DNA of 64,000 nucleotides from UBA1444 sp964521625 (GTDB lineage: Bacteria; Bacillota; Negativicutes; UBA1444). The stretch lies in the NCBI GenBank assembly GCA_964521625.1, contig CAZFSM010000008.1, positions 62,001-126,000 on the forward strand. Reading direction: 5' to 3'. A program made the position numbers and the translations under genes. Positions 8,200 to 17,280 of this stretch are shown one piece after another. The notes below the pieces were generated by a model. It was not told the DNA's origin. It did not search any database and saw nothing but the letters and a program-made list of their open reading frames with translations. Numbering within the stretch: the first letter of the stretch is position 1; the number at the start of each line of letters is the position of its first letter.

Positions 8200-9864
8200 A
8201 TGAAAGTTGCTGAAATCGTAGTCAAGATATTAGAAAAAGAAGGAATCACCACCGCATTCGGTATTCCTGGCGCAGGGATCAATCCCGTTTACAAAGAACT
8301 GGGGTTGTCGAAAATCAACCACTATTGTGTCAGGCACGAAGAAGCGGCAGTTCATGCAGCGGACGGATATTATCGAGCTTCAGGCAAGATGGCGGTGGCG
8401 CTCTGTACGTCCGGTCCCGGCGCAACCAATTTTGTTACCGGCATCTATACAGCCAATATTGATTCGATTCCCCTACTGGCGATTACCGGACAGGCGGTAA
8501 GTGCGCAACTCGGCAAAGATGCGTTCCAGTGCGTTGACATCGCCAAAATTTGCGAGCCGGTTGCCAAAGCCACTTTCTGTGTAACCGATGCCAAAACGAT
8601 TGTGGAAGTGATGCAAAAAGCCTTTATGTTGGCTAAATCGGGTAAACCGGGGGCGGTATTGGTTGATTTGCCGCTGGATGTACAAATGGCCGATGTTGAT
8701 TTTGATATCGACAGCTATCAGCCATTAGCGTATGAAAATCCCCGCCCGGAGATGGAGGATATCAAACAAGCGATCGCAATGCTCAAGGAAGCGAAAAGCC
8801 CGGCGTTGATCATGGGCGGTGGAGTTTTGCTTGCCGGCGCTGCCGGTCAATGTGTCGAGTTCGCCGAACTGATGCAGCTACCGGTCATTACCACCTATAT
8901 GGCAAAAGGCGGCATCCCTGCTGACCACCCACTCAATGCCGGTCATGCCGGAATCCAGGTTGGGCAGCCAATTGGCAATAAGGTGTTTGTAGAATCTGAT
9001 GTGATTATCGGCATCGGTTGCCGTTTTACCGATCGCCACACCGGCAACATTGCCGTTTACCGCGGAACCCGCAAGTTTATCCATATCAATGTTGAACCCA
9101 AGGAAATCGGTAAGATTTTTCAACCGGAACTGGGGATTGTGGCTGATGCCAAGTATGCGTTGGAAGCCTTGTTACAAGTGGCTAAGGCGGCGGGCGGCCG
9201 CAAAGCGGATCCGCGGGTTGCCGAGATTCCGGTGCAAAAGCAGCAGCTTAAACGCAAAACCTGCTACGACTGCGTGCCGATCAAACCGCATCGCGTCTAT
9301 GAAGAACTGAACAATTTCTTTCATGATGATGCGATGTTCACGACAGGTTGCGGCCTGAACCAAATTTGGTCCGGGCAGCTGCAGGATGTGAGTCAGCCGG
9401 GTCTGTACATGCCGTCTGGCGGCGCAGGTACTCTGGGCTACGATATTCCGGCGGCCTTTGGCGCCAAGATTGCCAATCCTGGTAAACATGCGGTTGCGGT
9501 GATGGGCGACTTCGGCTTCACTTTTCATGTTCAGGAACTGGCCGTGGCAGCAACGTATAACATTCCCCTGATCGTGGTGATCGTAAACAATGCCTGCCTC
9601 AGCCTGATCCGGCAAAACCAAAAGTACGCCTATAATTTTGAGTATGCAGTGGAAATGAAAGTAAATCAGGGGACCATGGATTATGTTAAGGTTGCCGAAG
9701 GGTTTGCTGCTGCCGGCGAACGGGTGGAACGGCCGGAGGACATCCGAGGCGCGTTGGAACGGGCGATCAAGTCGGGGAAACCCTATATTATTGACATCGT
9801 GTGCGAAAACGAGACCGACTGCTCGATGGGACCGGCAGTCGATAGCATTAAAGAATTCATCTGA
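8200..9864 (+). CDS. ThDP-dependent enzyme, glyoxylate carboligase/acetolactate synthase-like
   Basis: 554 residues with the three domains of the acetohydroxyacid synthase superfamily: N-terminal pyrimidine-binding domain, central domain, and C-terminal ThDP domain (GDFGFTFHVQELA, VNNACLSLIRQNQ). Several segments match E. coli glyoxylate carboligase well (KEGITTAFG(I/V)PGA, NNA.L.LIRQ.Q, KPHRVYEE), which joins two glyoxylates into tartronate semialdehyde. However, true Gcl has Val in place of the catalytic Glu, whereas this protein keeps it (RHEE, E47). It may therefore be an acetolactate synthase-like or other carboligase. ATG at 8200 follows GGAGG; the ORF's earlier ATG at 8158 overlaps the predicted -10. 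LysR-controlled by position. Confidence 0.82.
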   Translation: MKVAEIVVKILEKEGITTAFGIPGAGINPVYKELGLSKINHYCVRHEEAAVHAADGYYRASGKMAVALCTSGPGATNFVTGIYTANIDSIPLLAITGQAVSAQLGKDAFQCVDIAKICEPVAKATFCVTDAKTIVEVMQKAFMLAKSGKPGAVLVDLPLDVQMADVDFDIDSYQPLAYENPRPEMEDIKQAIAMLKEAKSPALIMGGGVLLAGAAGQCVEFAELMQLPVITTYMAKGGIPADHPLNAGHAGIQVGQPIGNKVFVESDVIIGIGCRFTDRHTGNIAVYRGTRKFIHINVEPKEIGKIFQPELGIVADAKYALEALLQVAKAAGGRKADPRVAEIPVQKQQLKRKTCYDCVPIKPHRVYEELNNFFHDDAMFTTGCGLNQIWSGQLQDVSQPGLYMPSGGAGTLGYDIPAAFGAKIANPGKHAVAVMGDFGFTFHVQELAVAATYNIPLIVVIVNNACLSLIRQNQKYAYNFEYAVEMKVNQGTMDYVKVAEGFAAAGERVERPEDIRGALERAIKSGKPYIIDIVCENETDCSMGPAVDSIKEFI

Positions 9865-9898
9865 TCCAGTTGCAGTAGATGCAACCAATTTATTGCTG

Positions 9899-9960
9899 AA
9901 ACAGAAAAGGGCTGCGTAAAATGATTGGTTCATTTTACGCAGCCCTTTTCTGTTCTTTTT
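9899..9960 (+). terminator. Long-stem terminator after ThDP enzyme gene
   Basis: About 25 bp of perfect stem (arms AACAGAAAAGGGCTGCG.. and ..CGCAGCCCTTTTCTGTT) with a short loop, followed by CTTTTT. The convergent DMT gene ends at 10001 and may use it too. Confidence 0.9.
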
Positions 9961-10000
9961 GTTTGGCATGATTGAGAGCAAAGCGATGCTGGTGAAATGG

Positions 10001-10903
10001 CTAACGGGCTGAGCCCTTACCGCCAATTAACCCCGTGCCGAGGCTTACACCGGTAATGACCAGCAATAACGCGGCGAAGTGTGTCCAGTTCAATTGCTCG
10101 CCCAGAAACAGGGAGGCGGCAAAAACACCGAATACAGGCGTGGCGTTTAAGAACAGGGAAGCGGTGGCGGCGCCTACTCGCTGGATCCCGGTGTTCCACC
10201 ACAGTGCGCCTAGGGCCGTATTAATGAAACTGGAGAATAAAAGCACGATTATCGGCAATGGTTCAAATGCTCCCGGATAGGCCCAGCTCGAATTGAGCAG
10301 ACCGCCAGTACACAGAAGGCCAACTGAGGCAAGCCCGTGACTATAAGCTGTAACGATTAATGGCGATAAATTCTTCGTGCTCTTTTTTACAAACAATGAA
10401 CCGACGACAAAGGTGACGGTAGCCGCCAGCATAACCAAGTCGCCGGTTAACGTCGAGGCTCCCGTTGTACCACCGGATACGACCAAGGCCACGCCACTGA
10501 ACCCGAGCAGAATCCCCAGAGCTTTGCCAAGCGAAAATTGTTCTTTCATCAGATACGTAGCCAACACGGTGGTTAACAGGGGGTTGAGCCCCAAAATTAG
10601 TGATGCGTGCGTACTGCTGGTTTGTGATATTCCCCAGGAAAGAGTGATCTGATGCAGATAAATCGAAAAAGTTGCGACTCCGATAATGGGAAGGAAAGAG
10701 CTGGCGGGCGGGATGACCAAGCCTTCTTTATATAGAACGACAGGAAATAACAAAGCAGTTGCCAAAGACAGGCGAATTGGCGCCAGGGCCAGTGGCGGAA
10801 AAAAGAGCGTGAGATATTTGAGCATCACAACGTTGATTCCCCATAACAGGACCACAAACAGCAGCAAGGTATAAGTTAAGTTGTGAGATGTTGTTGAACG
10901 CAA
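10001..10903 (-). CDS. EamA/DMT-family transporter
   Basis: 300 residues arranged as about ten TM helices in two EamA repeats (residues 10-140 and 155-290), including the family's GIN..MLKY start and the ATSLFLNATPVFGVFAASLFLGE segment. DMT transporters mostly export metabolites or amino acids from the cytoplasm; the substrate cannot be deduced. Start is TTG at 10903, five nt after GGGGTG. It is a single gene between a shared terminator on one side and the nhaD terminator on the other. Confidence 0.88.
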   Translation of the reverse strand: MRSTTSHNLTYTLLLFVVLLWGINVVMLKYLTLFFPPLALAPIRLSLATALLFPVVLYKEGLVIPPASSFLPIIGVATFSIYLHQITLSWGISQTSSTHASLILGLNPLLTTVLATYLMKEQFSLGKALGILLGFSGVALVVSGGTTGASTLTGDLVMLAATVTFVVGSLFVKKSTKNLSPLIVTAYSHGLASVGLLCTGGLLNSSWAYPGAFEPLPIIVLLFSSFINTALGALWWNTGIQRVGAATASLFLNATPVFGVFAASLFLGEQLNWTHFAALLLVITGVSLGTGLIGGKGSAR

Positions 10904-10942
10904 AGGTACACCCCGTTATCAATTTAGAGTCGCTGTAAATCC

Positions 10943-10971
10943 AATACCTCTGCCGAATCGGCAGAGGTATT
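10943..10971 (-). terminator. Hairpin downstream of nhaD-like gene
   Basis: AATACCTCTGCCG/CGGCAGAGGTATT with a 3-nt loop. The T-tract is weak, but its place after the antiporter stop suggests a transcription end. Confidence 0.6.
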
Positions 10972-11006
10972 GCAAAGTGTCAATGAATTCATTGCGCTAT
11001 TAAAGC

Positions 11007-12512
11007 CTAGCGGAAGAAAACAAAGGTCAAAACAATGAAGGTTGGGATCAAGATGGCAACAGACCAGACCATATAACCAAAGAAGGAGGGCATTTTGATC
11101 TGGTTTTCTTCGGCGATCGATTTAACCATGAAATTCGGCGCATTACCAATATAGGAGTTAGCTCCCATGAATACCGAACCGCAGGAAATCGCCAGCAGGA
11201 TTTGTTCAGGTACAGTACCCATGTCGGTTACGATGCCGGTTTTGGCGCCGAGACCGGTAGCAACACTGAGGAAGGTCAGGTAGGTGGGGGCATTGTCCAG
11301 GAAACTGGATAAAATCCCTGACGCCCAAAAGAACTGCCAGGGCTGAGTTACGCCAAATTCAGCACCGCGTGCCTGCAAAATCGCCATCGGCGGAATGATG
11401 GTGAGAAAGATGCCGGCGAAGAGGACGCCGACCTCTTTGATTGGACCCCAGGTGAAGTGGTTGTCGCTGCGGACGACTGCAGAGGTCAGTTTCAGTGACA
11501 GCAAGCCCATCAGTATGATGAACCCGTCGCGCAATAGATTAATGTACGGTAGAACCAACGTGTGACCGTGCAGGGTCATCAGGCTGATGCCAGTATAAGT
11601 GTTGTGTTTGGTGTCAAAAAACAGAGGGTCTTTGCTATACATACCGCTCAACACAATCGCAACGATGACGCCGCCCAATAATATAAAGTTGACCAGTCCG
11701 TTGACGCAGACGTCTTCTTTCTTTTCGTCGCACCCGCAACCAGGCTGTTCGGGCAATTTTGACTCTTTGCTATAGTAATAGGAATCGACGGCATAATAAA
11801 TACCCAGAACCAGAAGTGTTGACAACAGGAAGGGCCAGAACAGCTTCAGGGTCCAGAAAAATGGTACGCCATGCAGGAAGCCGAGGAACAAGGGCGGATC
11901 ACCGAGTGGCGTCAATGAGCCACCGATATTGCTGACCAGGAAAATAAAGAAGACAACAGTATGCGCTTTTGCTTTGCGAAACGCGTTGGCCCGGATGATT
12001 GGCCGGATCAACAGCATCGATGCACCGGTAGTGCCGATCCAGCTGGCCAGCAAAGTTCCGACCAGAATCATACCTGCATTGAACAACGGTGTTCCTTTAA
12101 GGGAGCCGCGGATGATGATGCCGCCGGAAATGACGAATAAGCTGCCCAGCAGGATAATAAAGGGTATATAGTCGATGATGTACATGTGCAGTGAATAGTA
12201 GAAAGCGGACGAAAAATCAAGTAGCATCGCAAACGGAAGGAAAAAGGCCAACGCCCAGAACAGGCTGACTTTGTCAAGATTATGCTCCCACCAGTGGGCA
12301 TTGACCAAAGGCCCGAGAGCGATGGATAGCAGAATGCCGACAAACGGCAACACCATCCACATCGGCAGAATTTTGCCCAGATCAGGCGACTCTCCTGCCG
12401 CTTCAGCGGCGAGCGCAACCGAGCTCAAAGACGGGACAAAAAATAGCGCCAAAAAAATCAGCAATGCGAACCCGGTAAAACGATTGAATACAGAAAAAAA
12501 AGAACCTTTCAA
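11007..12512 (-). CDS. Na+/H+ antiporter, NhaD / ion-transporter superfamily
   Basis: About 501 residues: a signal-like first hydrophobic segment ending in ALAAEA, then some 11-12 TM helices with the superfamily signatures TTGASMLLIRPII, NIGGSLTPLGDPPLFLGFLHG and LDNAPTYLTF. This is the NhaD branch of the IT superfamily (Na+/Li+:H+ antiport), rather than ArsB or CitM, judging by the start and the DNAPTY motif. The TTG at 12512 is chosen because GGGGG lies 8 nt upstream; the frame is open to 12656, but that stretch is a structured leader. It probably serves sodium and pH homeostasis. Confidence 0.85.
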   Translation of the reverse strand: MKGSFFSVFNRFTGFALLIFLALFFVPSLSSVALAAEAAGESPDLGKILPMWMVLPFVGILLSIALGPLVNAHWWEHNLDKVSLFWALAFFLPFAMLLDFSSAFYYSLHMYIIDYIPFIILLGSLFVISGGIIIRGSLKGTPLFNAGMILVGTLLASWIGTTGASMLLIRPIIRANAFRKAKAHTVVFFIFLVSNIGGSLTPLGDPPLFLGFLHGVPFFWTLKLFWPFLLSTLLVLGIYYAVDSYYYSKESKLPEQPGCGCDEKKEDVCVNGLVNFILLGGVIVAIVLSGMYSKDPLFFDTKHNTYTGISLMTLHGHTLVLPYINLLRDGFIILMGLLSLKLTSAVVRSDNHFTWGPIKEVGVLFAGIFLTIIPPMAILQARGAEFGVTQPWQFFWASGILSSFLDNAPTYLTFLSVATGLGAKTGIVTDMGTVPEQILLAISCGSVFMGANSYIGNAPNFMVKSIAEENQIKMPSFFGYMVWSVAILIPTFIVLTFVFFR

Positions 12513-12533
12513 TTGATATTCCCCCTTTAATAA

Positions 12534-12620
12534 CTGGACCCCTTGTTTGGTCAATTCGTAGGTTGCCACAGTATTATTTTGACCCAGGTTCGCCGTCCAG
12601 AGCCTGGGTAATGGCTTTGT
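12534..12620 (-). promoter_or_regulatory. Structured leader with pseudoknot ahead of nhaD (candidate riboswitch)
   Basis: On the minus strand ACCCAGG/CCTGGGT forms a 7-bp hairpin (12609-12582) with a 14-nt loop. The loop's CTGGAC can pair with GTCCAG at 12539-12534, just 8 nt before the GGGGG ribosome site; an outer GCCA/TGGC helix may close it. A pseudoknot next to the Shine-Dalgarno suggests translational control, possibly by Na+ or another ion. I could not match it to a known class. Confidence 0.4.
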
Positions 12621-12748
12621 GCACTTGGATAAAGGGAGCATAGGGAATTTTTTCACAACGTTTATTTATATTTGCTGTTTAATACTTAAATCCTGCTAAT
12701 ATTGTAAAAATATTTCGATATACAAAATACAAATAGGTTTGCAATATC

Positions 12749-14482
12749 TTATGACTGGTATTCAAATCGGTCCTGTTGCAGTGACCAGAGTTGGTAAAAA
12801 AAGCCGCGCTGCGTCAGCAAATCGTTCAAACAACCTCTTTCCACAATACGACCATGATCAAGTACCAGAATTTCATCCATATGCGCCAGTCCGGTGAATT
12901 GGTGCGTTGCCAGCACGACAGTCCGGTTTGGTGGAAGCAATGGTCCGTCAAGTTCAAGTAATTGGCGTGTCAAATGAGGGTCCAATCCGGCAGTCGGTTC
13001 ATCCAATAGTATAATCGCCGGATTTTTCAATAATAATCGGGCCAGTGACAAGCGACGGCGTTCACCGCCGGACAAGCCGTGACCATCATTGCCCAGCCTG
13101 GTTTCTAGGCCCTCAGGCAAACTGCGGAGCATGTCTGCTAAAAACACTTGCTCCAGTACCGTCCAAAGTTCCTTGTCCGATGCAGCTGGCCGCGCCAGTC
13201 GAAGATTGTCGGCAATGGTTGCGTGAAAAAGATAATCGTGTTGGAGAACAACGCCGAATATATCCTGCAAGACTGTGGGGGGCAATGTGTTGGTATTGAT
13301 GTCGTTAATGCGAATATTCCCGCTGTCATAGGTTTGCAGTCCGGCTAAAATGGAAATCAGGCTACTTTTGCCAGAACCACTGGCGCCGACAATCGCGAGA
13401 CGCTTGCCGGGAGGAAGATCAAAACTGATTTGATCAAGCGCCGGGGTATGCTTATCAGAGTAGGCAAAGCAGAGATTTTCCACGTGAATGTGGATGGGAG
13501 GAATCGGCGCTTGCCTGCTTGGCGAAGATATAATTGGCTGCGGCGGGATAAAAGAAAATAAGCGACAGGCCGCATCACGGGCCTCTTCCCAGTAGCGAAA
13601 TACCAGGGGCAATGGCAAAAAGGCCTCGAAACTGCACTGAATCAAAAGGGCCCAGGCTGCTAGTACAACTCCGTCAATTTTGCCGCTGCGCACCATCCCG
13701 ACCAGCAATGCCAGAGCGCCAATGAATACCAGGCTGGTTACAAATTGCCCGAACGCTTCGGCGAGTGCATTTTTTTGTAGCGAGGTGTGTAGCGCGCCTA
13801 CTAATCTTGCATTGGTTGCTTCGAGCGTTTCCCGCATTTGTCCGAGGCGGCCGAATGCCGATAAATCACGTATCCCGCGAATACTATCGACAATTGCCTC
13901 ATTAAACCGCAAGCGTGCTGATGCTAAATCTTGAGTACTGTTTTTATGTTGGCGATGCAGGAACCAAGGGATAACAAAACCCAAAGCCAATACTCCGACA
14001 CCAGGCAACAGTGCGAGCGGAAAATGAAGTGAGGTGAGTAAAACGGTCACACCGAAAAGCATTACAACCGCAACTAGAATCGGGCAGATAATTCGTACCG
14101 GTAAATATTTTAGCGTTTCAACGTCGGCGACCATGCGTGAAAAGAGGTCGGCCGAAGCATATTTTGCGAACTCTGCGGCAGGTAATGGCTCAAGTGAGCG
14201 GAAAAACCAAACCCGTATTTCACGTAACAGTCGCAAGGCAGCATCGTGGCCAGTATACCGCTCGACATAGCGGGCCAGCGCGCGGCTTAAACCGAAAAAG
14301 CGGACACCGACGATGGCGGTGGATAGTGCAGCCAACGGCGGGTGTAGCGCGGCCAGAGAAATCAGATAAGCCGAAGTGGTCATCAGGCCGATATTGGCGG
14401 CAATCGTGAGCAGTGAAAACACACTGGAAAAGAGCAGAGGCCGCCACAACGTTAATGTCAGCGCAAACAATTGCCGCATCAT
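12749..14482 (-). CDS. cydC: Cysteine/glutathione ABC exporter subunit CydC
   Basis: 577 residues: a six-TM exporter domain (1-310) fused to an ATPase domain with Walker A GASGSGKSS (near 365), signature LSGGERRR, Walker B IILLDEP and a following H-loop (ATHQ). CydC pairs with CydD to export reduced thiols to the periplasm, which is needed for cytochrome bd assembly. It starts 4 nt inside the end of cydD (ATGA overlap) and is the last gene of cydABDC. No clear terminator is seen between it and the leader region of nhaD. Confidence 0.93.
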   Translation of the reverse strand: MMRQLFALTLTLWRPLLFSSVFSLLTIAANIGLMTTSAYLISLAALHPPLAALSTAIVGVRFFGLSRALARYVERYTGHDAALRLLREIRVWFFRSLEPLPAAEFAKYASADLFSRMVADVETLKYLPVRIICPILVAVVMLFGVTVLLTSLHFPLALLPGVGVLALGFVIPWFLHRQHKNSTQDLASARLRFNEAIVDSIRGIRDLSAFGRLGQMRETLEATNARLVGALHTSLQKNALAEAFGQFVTSLVFIGALALLVGMVRSGKIDGVVLAAWALLIQCSFEAFLPLPLVFRYWEEARDAACRLFSFIPPQPIISSPSRQAPIPPIHIHVENLCFAYSDKHTPALDQISFDLPPGKRLAIVGASGSGKSSLISILAGLQTYDSGNIRINDINTNTLPPTVLQDIFGVVLQHDYLFHATIADNLRLARPAASDKELWTVLEQVFLADMLRSLPEGLETRLGNDGHGLSGGERRRLSLARLLLKNPAIILLDEPTAGLDPHLTRQLLELDGPLLPPNRTVVLATHQFTGLAHMDEILVLDHGRIVERGCLNDLLTQRGFFYQLWSLQQDRFEYQS

Positions 14483-16212
14483 AGGGTATCTCCTGCCGTT
14501 GCAGGAACCAGGCGGGAATAAAGCCCGGCCTTGTTTGTCAACAGGGTTTCATGAGCTCCACACTCGACCAGTGCGCCTTTATCAAGCACGAGAATCCGAT
14601 CAGCGCATTTGGCTGTGCTGGGGCGATGCGCAATGACCAGTACGGTCCGTTTTTTTTGCAGTTCACGGATTGAGTCTTGAATCAACCTCTCGCTCAGGGG
14701 GTCGAGGGAGGTCATTGCCTCATCCATCAGCAGTAGCGGCGCATCACGGAAAAAAGCCCTGGCGATGGCAACGCGGCGAGCCTCGCCACCGCTGAGCCCG
14801 ATGCCGCCTTCACCAATCCTGGTATCGTAACCGGTCGGCAGCTGGCGAACCCAGTCTTCCAGGCCAGCTAAGGCGATAGCCTTAGCAATCATTTCTGGTC
14901 GTGAGTTTGCACCAAAGCAGATGTTGTCGCGGAGCGTGCCGTAAAACAAGTGTGGAAACTGCGGAACATAGGCAATCGCGGCGCGCCATGAATTGGAATC
15001 GATTGCGGACAGAGGTTGACCATTGATGAAAATACCCCCTGCCTGCGGCTGGATGAATTTCATTAATAAGTCGAAAATCGTGCTTTTCCCGGCGCCGCTA
15101 GGGCCAACCAGCGCTACGTGTTCACCGGCTTCAATCGAGAAGCTGACGGAACGCAGTGCCTGATTACGGTCTGCTGCGTAAGAAAAACAAACGGTTTCAA
15201 ATCGAAGGGCAGGCGGGGAAGTGATTTGTATATTCAATAAGGCGGTTTCATTCGGGCATTCGATCGCCGTACTCAACAATTGCTGTATTTTTTCGGCGGC
15301 AGTGACTCCGGCTAACCCGGCATGATAATGGGCGCCCAATTGGCGGAAGGGCAGATAAAAATCCGGTGCGAGCAATAAAATGAAAAACGCTTGTTGAAAT
15401 TCGAGTTGACTAAACAGCAGCTTGAGGCCGACACTAACCGCTACAACAGCAGTTCCGAGCGTAGTGAGCAGTTCTAAGGTCAGCGCCGATAAAAAAGCCA
15501 CCCGCAACACGCCAAGCGAAGTGCTGCGCAGCTTTTCGCTGAGCTTGCCGATGACTTCGATCTGTTCCTGGTTACGCCCCCATGCTTTTAAAGTAAGCAA
15601 GCCGGATAGTACGTCCAAAAAATGACCGCCGAGAAAATGAAACAGTTTCCATTGACGGTTTTGCAGCTGATTGGCCCAGCGACCGATTAAAATCATGAAC
15701 AAAGGGATAAGTGGAGCAGTGATGAACAAGATGGCGGTGGTCGTAAGATCCAGGTTGAAAACAACCGCCAGAATCACCGGGGGGATGATAAGCAAAAAAA
15801 CGAATTGCGGCAAATACCTGGAACAGTAGGCATCGATTCCCTCCATGCCTTCGCTCAGCAAATGCAGCAGCTCGCCAGTTCGTTGATGGGGCGCGGCGAT
15901 CGGACCGGCAGCCAGCAAATGAGTCGAAATTCGTTGCCGCAGTGAAGTTTTGACGGCAGCGGCCAGGCGTCCGCCAATATCATCACCAGTCCAGCTTGCC
16001 ACCGACTTGCCTGCTGCAGCCGCGATCAAGATGATAAAGTATAATCCCATGTCCGCCACGGATCGTTCGGCTAGAAAAGCCCCCTGAACGATGGCAGCAA
16101 CCGCGTATGCCTGCACAATTATCGCAAAACAGGCCAAAATGCTCACGGCAAATAAACCGGCGAATAGTCGGGTCTGGGAACGGATTTCTTGCCAAAGCAG
16201 ATTTTGGAGCAT
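14479..16212 (-). CDS. cydD: Cysteine/glutathione ABC exporter subunit CydD
   Basis: About 577 residues with an N-terminal six-TM domain and a C-terminal ATPase domain: Walker A GPSGAGKST, signature LSGGEARRVAIARA, Walker B LLLMDEA (the usual DEP proline is replaced by Ala), then the AHRP H-loop. Partner of CydC in the thiol exporter required for bd oxidase maturation. ATG at 16212 lies 4-5 nt after GGGGAGG; the longer frame to 16245 runs through a terminator and is rejected. It is separated from cydB by that terminator. Confidence 0.92.
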   Translation of the reverse strand: MLQNLLWQEIRSQTRLFAGLFAVSILACFAIIVQAYAVAAIVQGAFLAERSVADMGLYFIILIAAAAGKSVASWTGDDIGGRLAAAVKTSLRQRISTHLLAAGPIAAPHQRTGELLHLLSEGMEGIDAYCSRYLPQFVFLLIIPPVILAVVFNLDLTTTAILFITAPLIPLFMILIGRWANQLQNRQWKLFHFLGGHFLDVLSGLLTLKAWGRNQEQIEVIGKLSEKLRSTSLGVLRVAFLSALTLELLTTLGTAVVAVSVGLKLLFSQLEFQQAFFILLLAPDFYLPFRQLGAHYHAGLAGVTAAEKIQQLLSTAIECPNETALLNIQITSPPALRFETVCFSYAADRNQALRSVSFSIEAGEHVALVGPSGAGKSTIFDLLMKFIQPQAGGIFINGQPLSAIDSNSWRAAIAYVPQFPHLFYGTLRDNICFGANSRPEMIAKAIALAGLEDWVRQLPTGYDTRIGEGGIGLSGGEARRVAIARAFFRDAPLLLMDEAMTSLDPLSERLIQDSIRELQKKRTVLVIAHRPSTAKCADRILVLDKGALVECGAHETLLTNKAGLYSRLVPATAGDTL

Positions 16213-16224
16213 ACAACCTCCCCA

Positions 16225-16260
16225 AGAAAAAACCGCCCAGTCCATGCGGGACCGGGCGGT
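16225..16260 (-). terminator. Intercistronic terminator between cydB and cydD
   Basis: ACCGCCC.GTCC/GGAC.GGGCGGT with a 5-nt CGCAT loop, followed on the minus strand by TTTTTTC, then directly by the cydD ribosome site. It should let only part of the transcription reach cydDC. Confidence 0.85.
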
Positions 16261-16275
16261 CCTGGCTGTTATCGT

Positions 16276-17280
16276 TTAGTATTCCAGATGTTTGCCGGAT
16301 ATCCTCTGTCGAAACACCCAATAGGACCATGCCTGATAGGCGAGCACGATCGGAACGAGAATGAACGCGGCGACCGTCATCAACTTCAGCGTATACGGGC
16401 TGGAAGAGGCATTATGTATGGTAAGGCTCCAGGCCGGATTGAGATTGGAAACCATGAGGCGCGGAAACAATCCCAGGAAAAAAGCGACAGTTGTCAACAG
16501 AATGGTCAGGCCGCTGAAGATAAAGCCCCAGCCGATTCGATTCAGTTTGACCAGGCCATAGGAGACGACAAAACTCACTACGGCAGCCCATAAAGTGATG
16601 CCAGCCGCAAAACTTTTGAATAAGTCAGTCTTGACGTAGGTCAGGCCTACCAGTGTCAGGCAGGTGACGGCGGCAAAAATTCCGGCAACCAGCGCCGCCT
16701 TATGCGAGCGCTCCAGCAAGACGCCTTCGGTTTTCAGGCTCAGGTAGACTGCTCCGTGATAGACGAACACGGCGAGGAACGTTAATCCGCCAACCAGGGT
16801 ATACGGGCTCAGTAAGTCGAAAAAGCCGCCGACATAATGCATCTTGGCATCGATCGGAACCCCCTGAATCAGGTTGGTAACTGCTACGCCCCACAAAATG
16901 GCAGGGATCACACTGCCGAAGAATATCAACCAGTCCCAGGTGGACCGCCACTGGGGATGGTTTTCCTTGCTGCGAAACTCGAAGGCGACTCCTCGGGCGA
17001 TCAGGGCGACGAGCATCAGAAACAGCGCCAGGTAAAAGCCGCTGAACAGAGTGGCATAGACATGGGGAAACGCAGCAAACATCGCGCCACCTGCTGTGAT
17101 CATCCAGACTTCATTGCCATCCCAGACGGGCCCTATCGTATTGATCAGAATTCGCCGTTCCAGATCATTTTTGCCAAGAAACGGCAACAACGCTCCAACG
17201 CCGTAATCAAAGCCTTCCAGAAAGAAAAAGCCAACAAACAGAACAGTCAGCAGAATGAACCAAATCACATTCAGTTCCAT
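16276..17280 (-). CDS. cydB: Cytochrome bd ubiquinol/menaquinol oxidase subunit II
   Basis: 334 residues, about eight TM helices, with the family start (LNVIWFILLTVLFVGFFFLEGFDYGVG), WDGNEVW, AAFPHVYATLFSGFY and the C-terminal YKAW/AYQAWSYWVF region. CydB carries no haem but is essential for the bd oxidase heterodimer, which reduces O2 with low proton-pumping yield and high O2 affinity; in anaerobes it protects against oxygen. Its start overlaps cydA by 10 nt. Confidence 0.95.
   Translation of the reverse strand: MELNVIWFILLTVLFVGFFFLEGFDYGVGALLPFLGKNDLERRILINTIGPVWDGNEVWMITAGGAMFAAFPHVYATLFSGFYLALFLMLVALIARGVAFEFRSKENHPQWRSTWDWLIFFGSVIPAILWGVAVTNLIQGVPIDAKMHYVGGFFDLLSPYTLVGGLTFLAVFVYHGAVYLSLKTEGVLLERSHKAALVAGIFAAVTCLTLVGLTYVKTDLFKSFAAGITLWAAVVSFVVSYGLVKLNRIGWGFIFSGLTILLTTVAFFLGLFPRLMVSNLNPAWSLTIHNASSSPYTLKLMTVAAFILVPIVLAYQAWSYWVFRQRISGKHLEY

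Noticed and set aside
12513..12656. N-terminal extension of the nhaD-like gene to ATG 12656
   Set aside because: It has no ribosome site, its peptide is unlike a transporter start, and it overlaps a hairpin/pseudoknot. The TTG at 12512 has GGGGG at ideal spacing.
16213..16245. Longer cydD start
   Set aside because: It would start inside the intrinsic terminator; the ATG at 16212 with GGGGAGG is clearly better.
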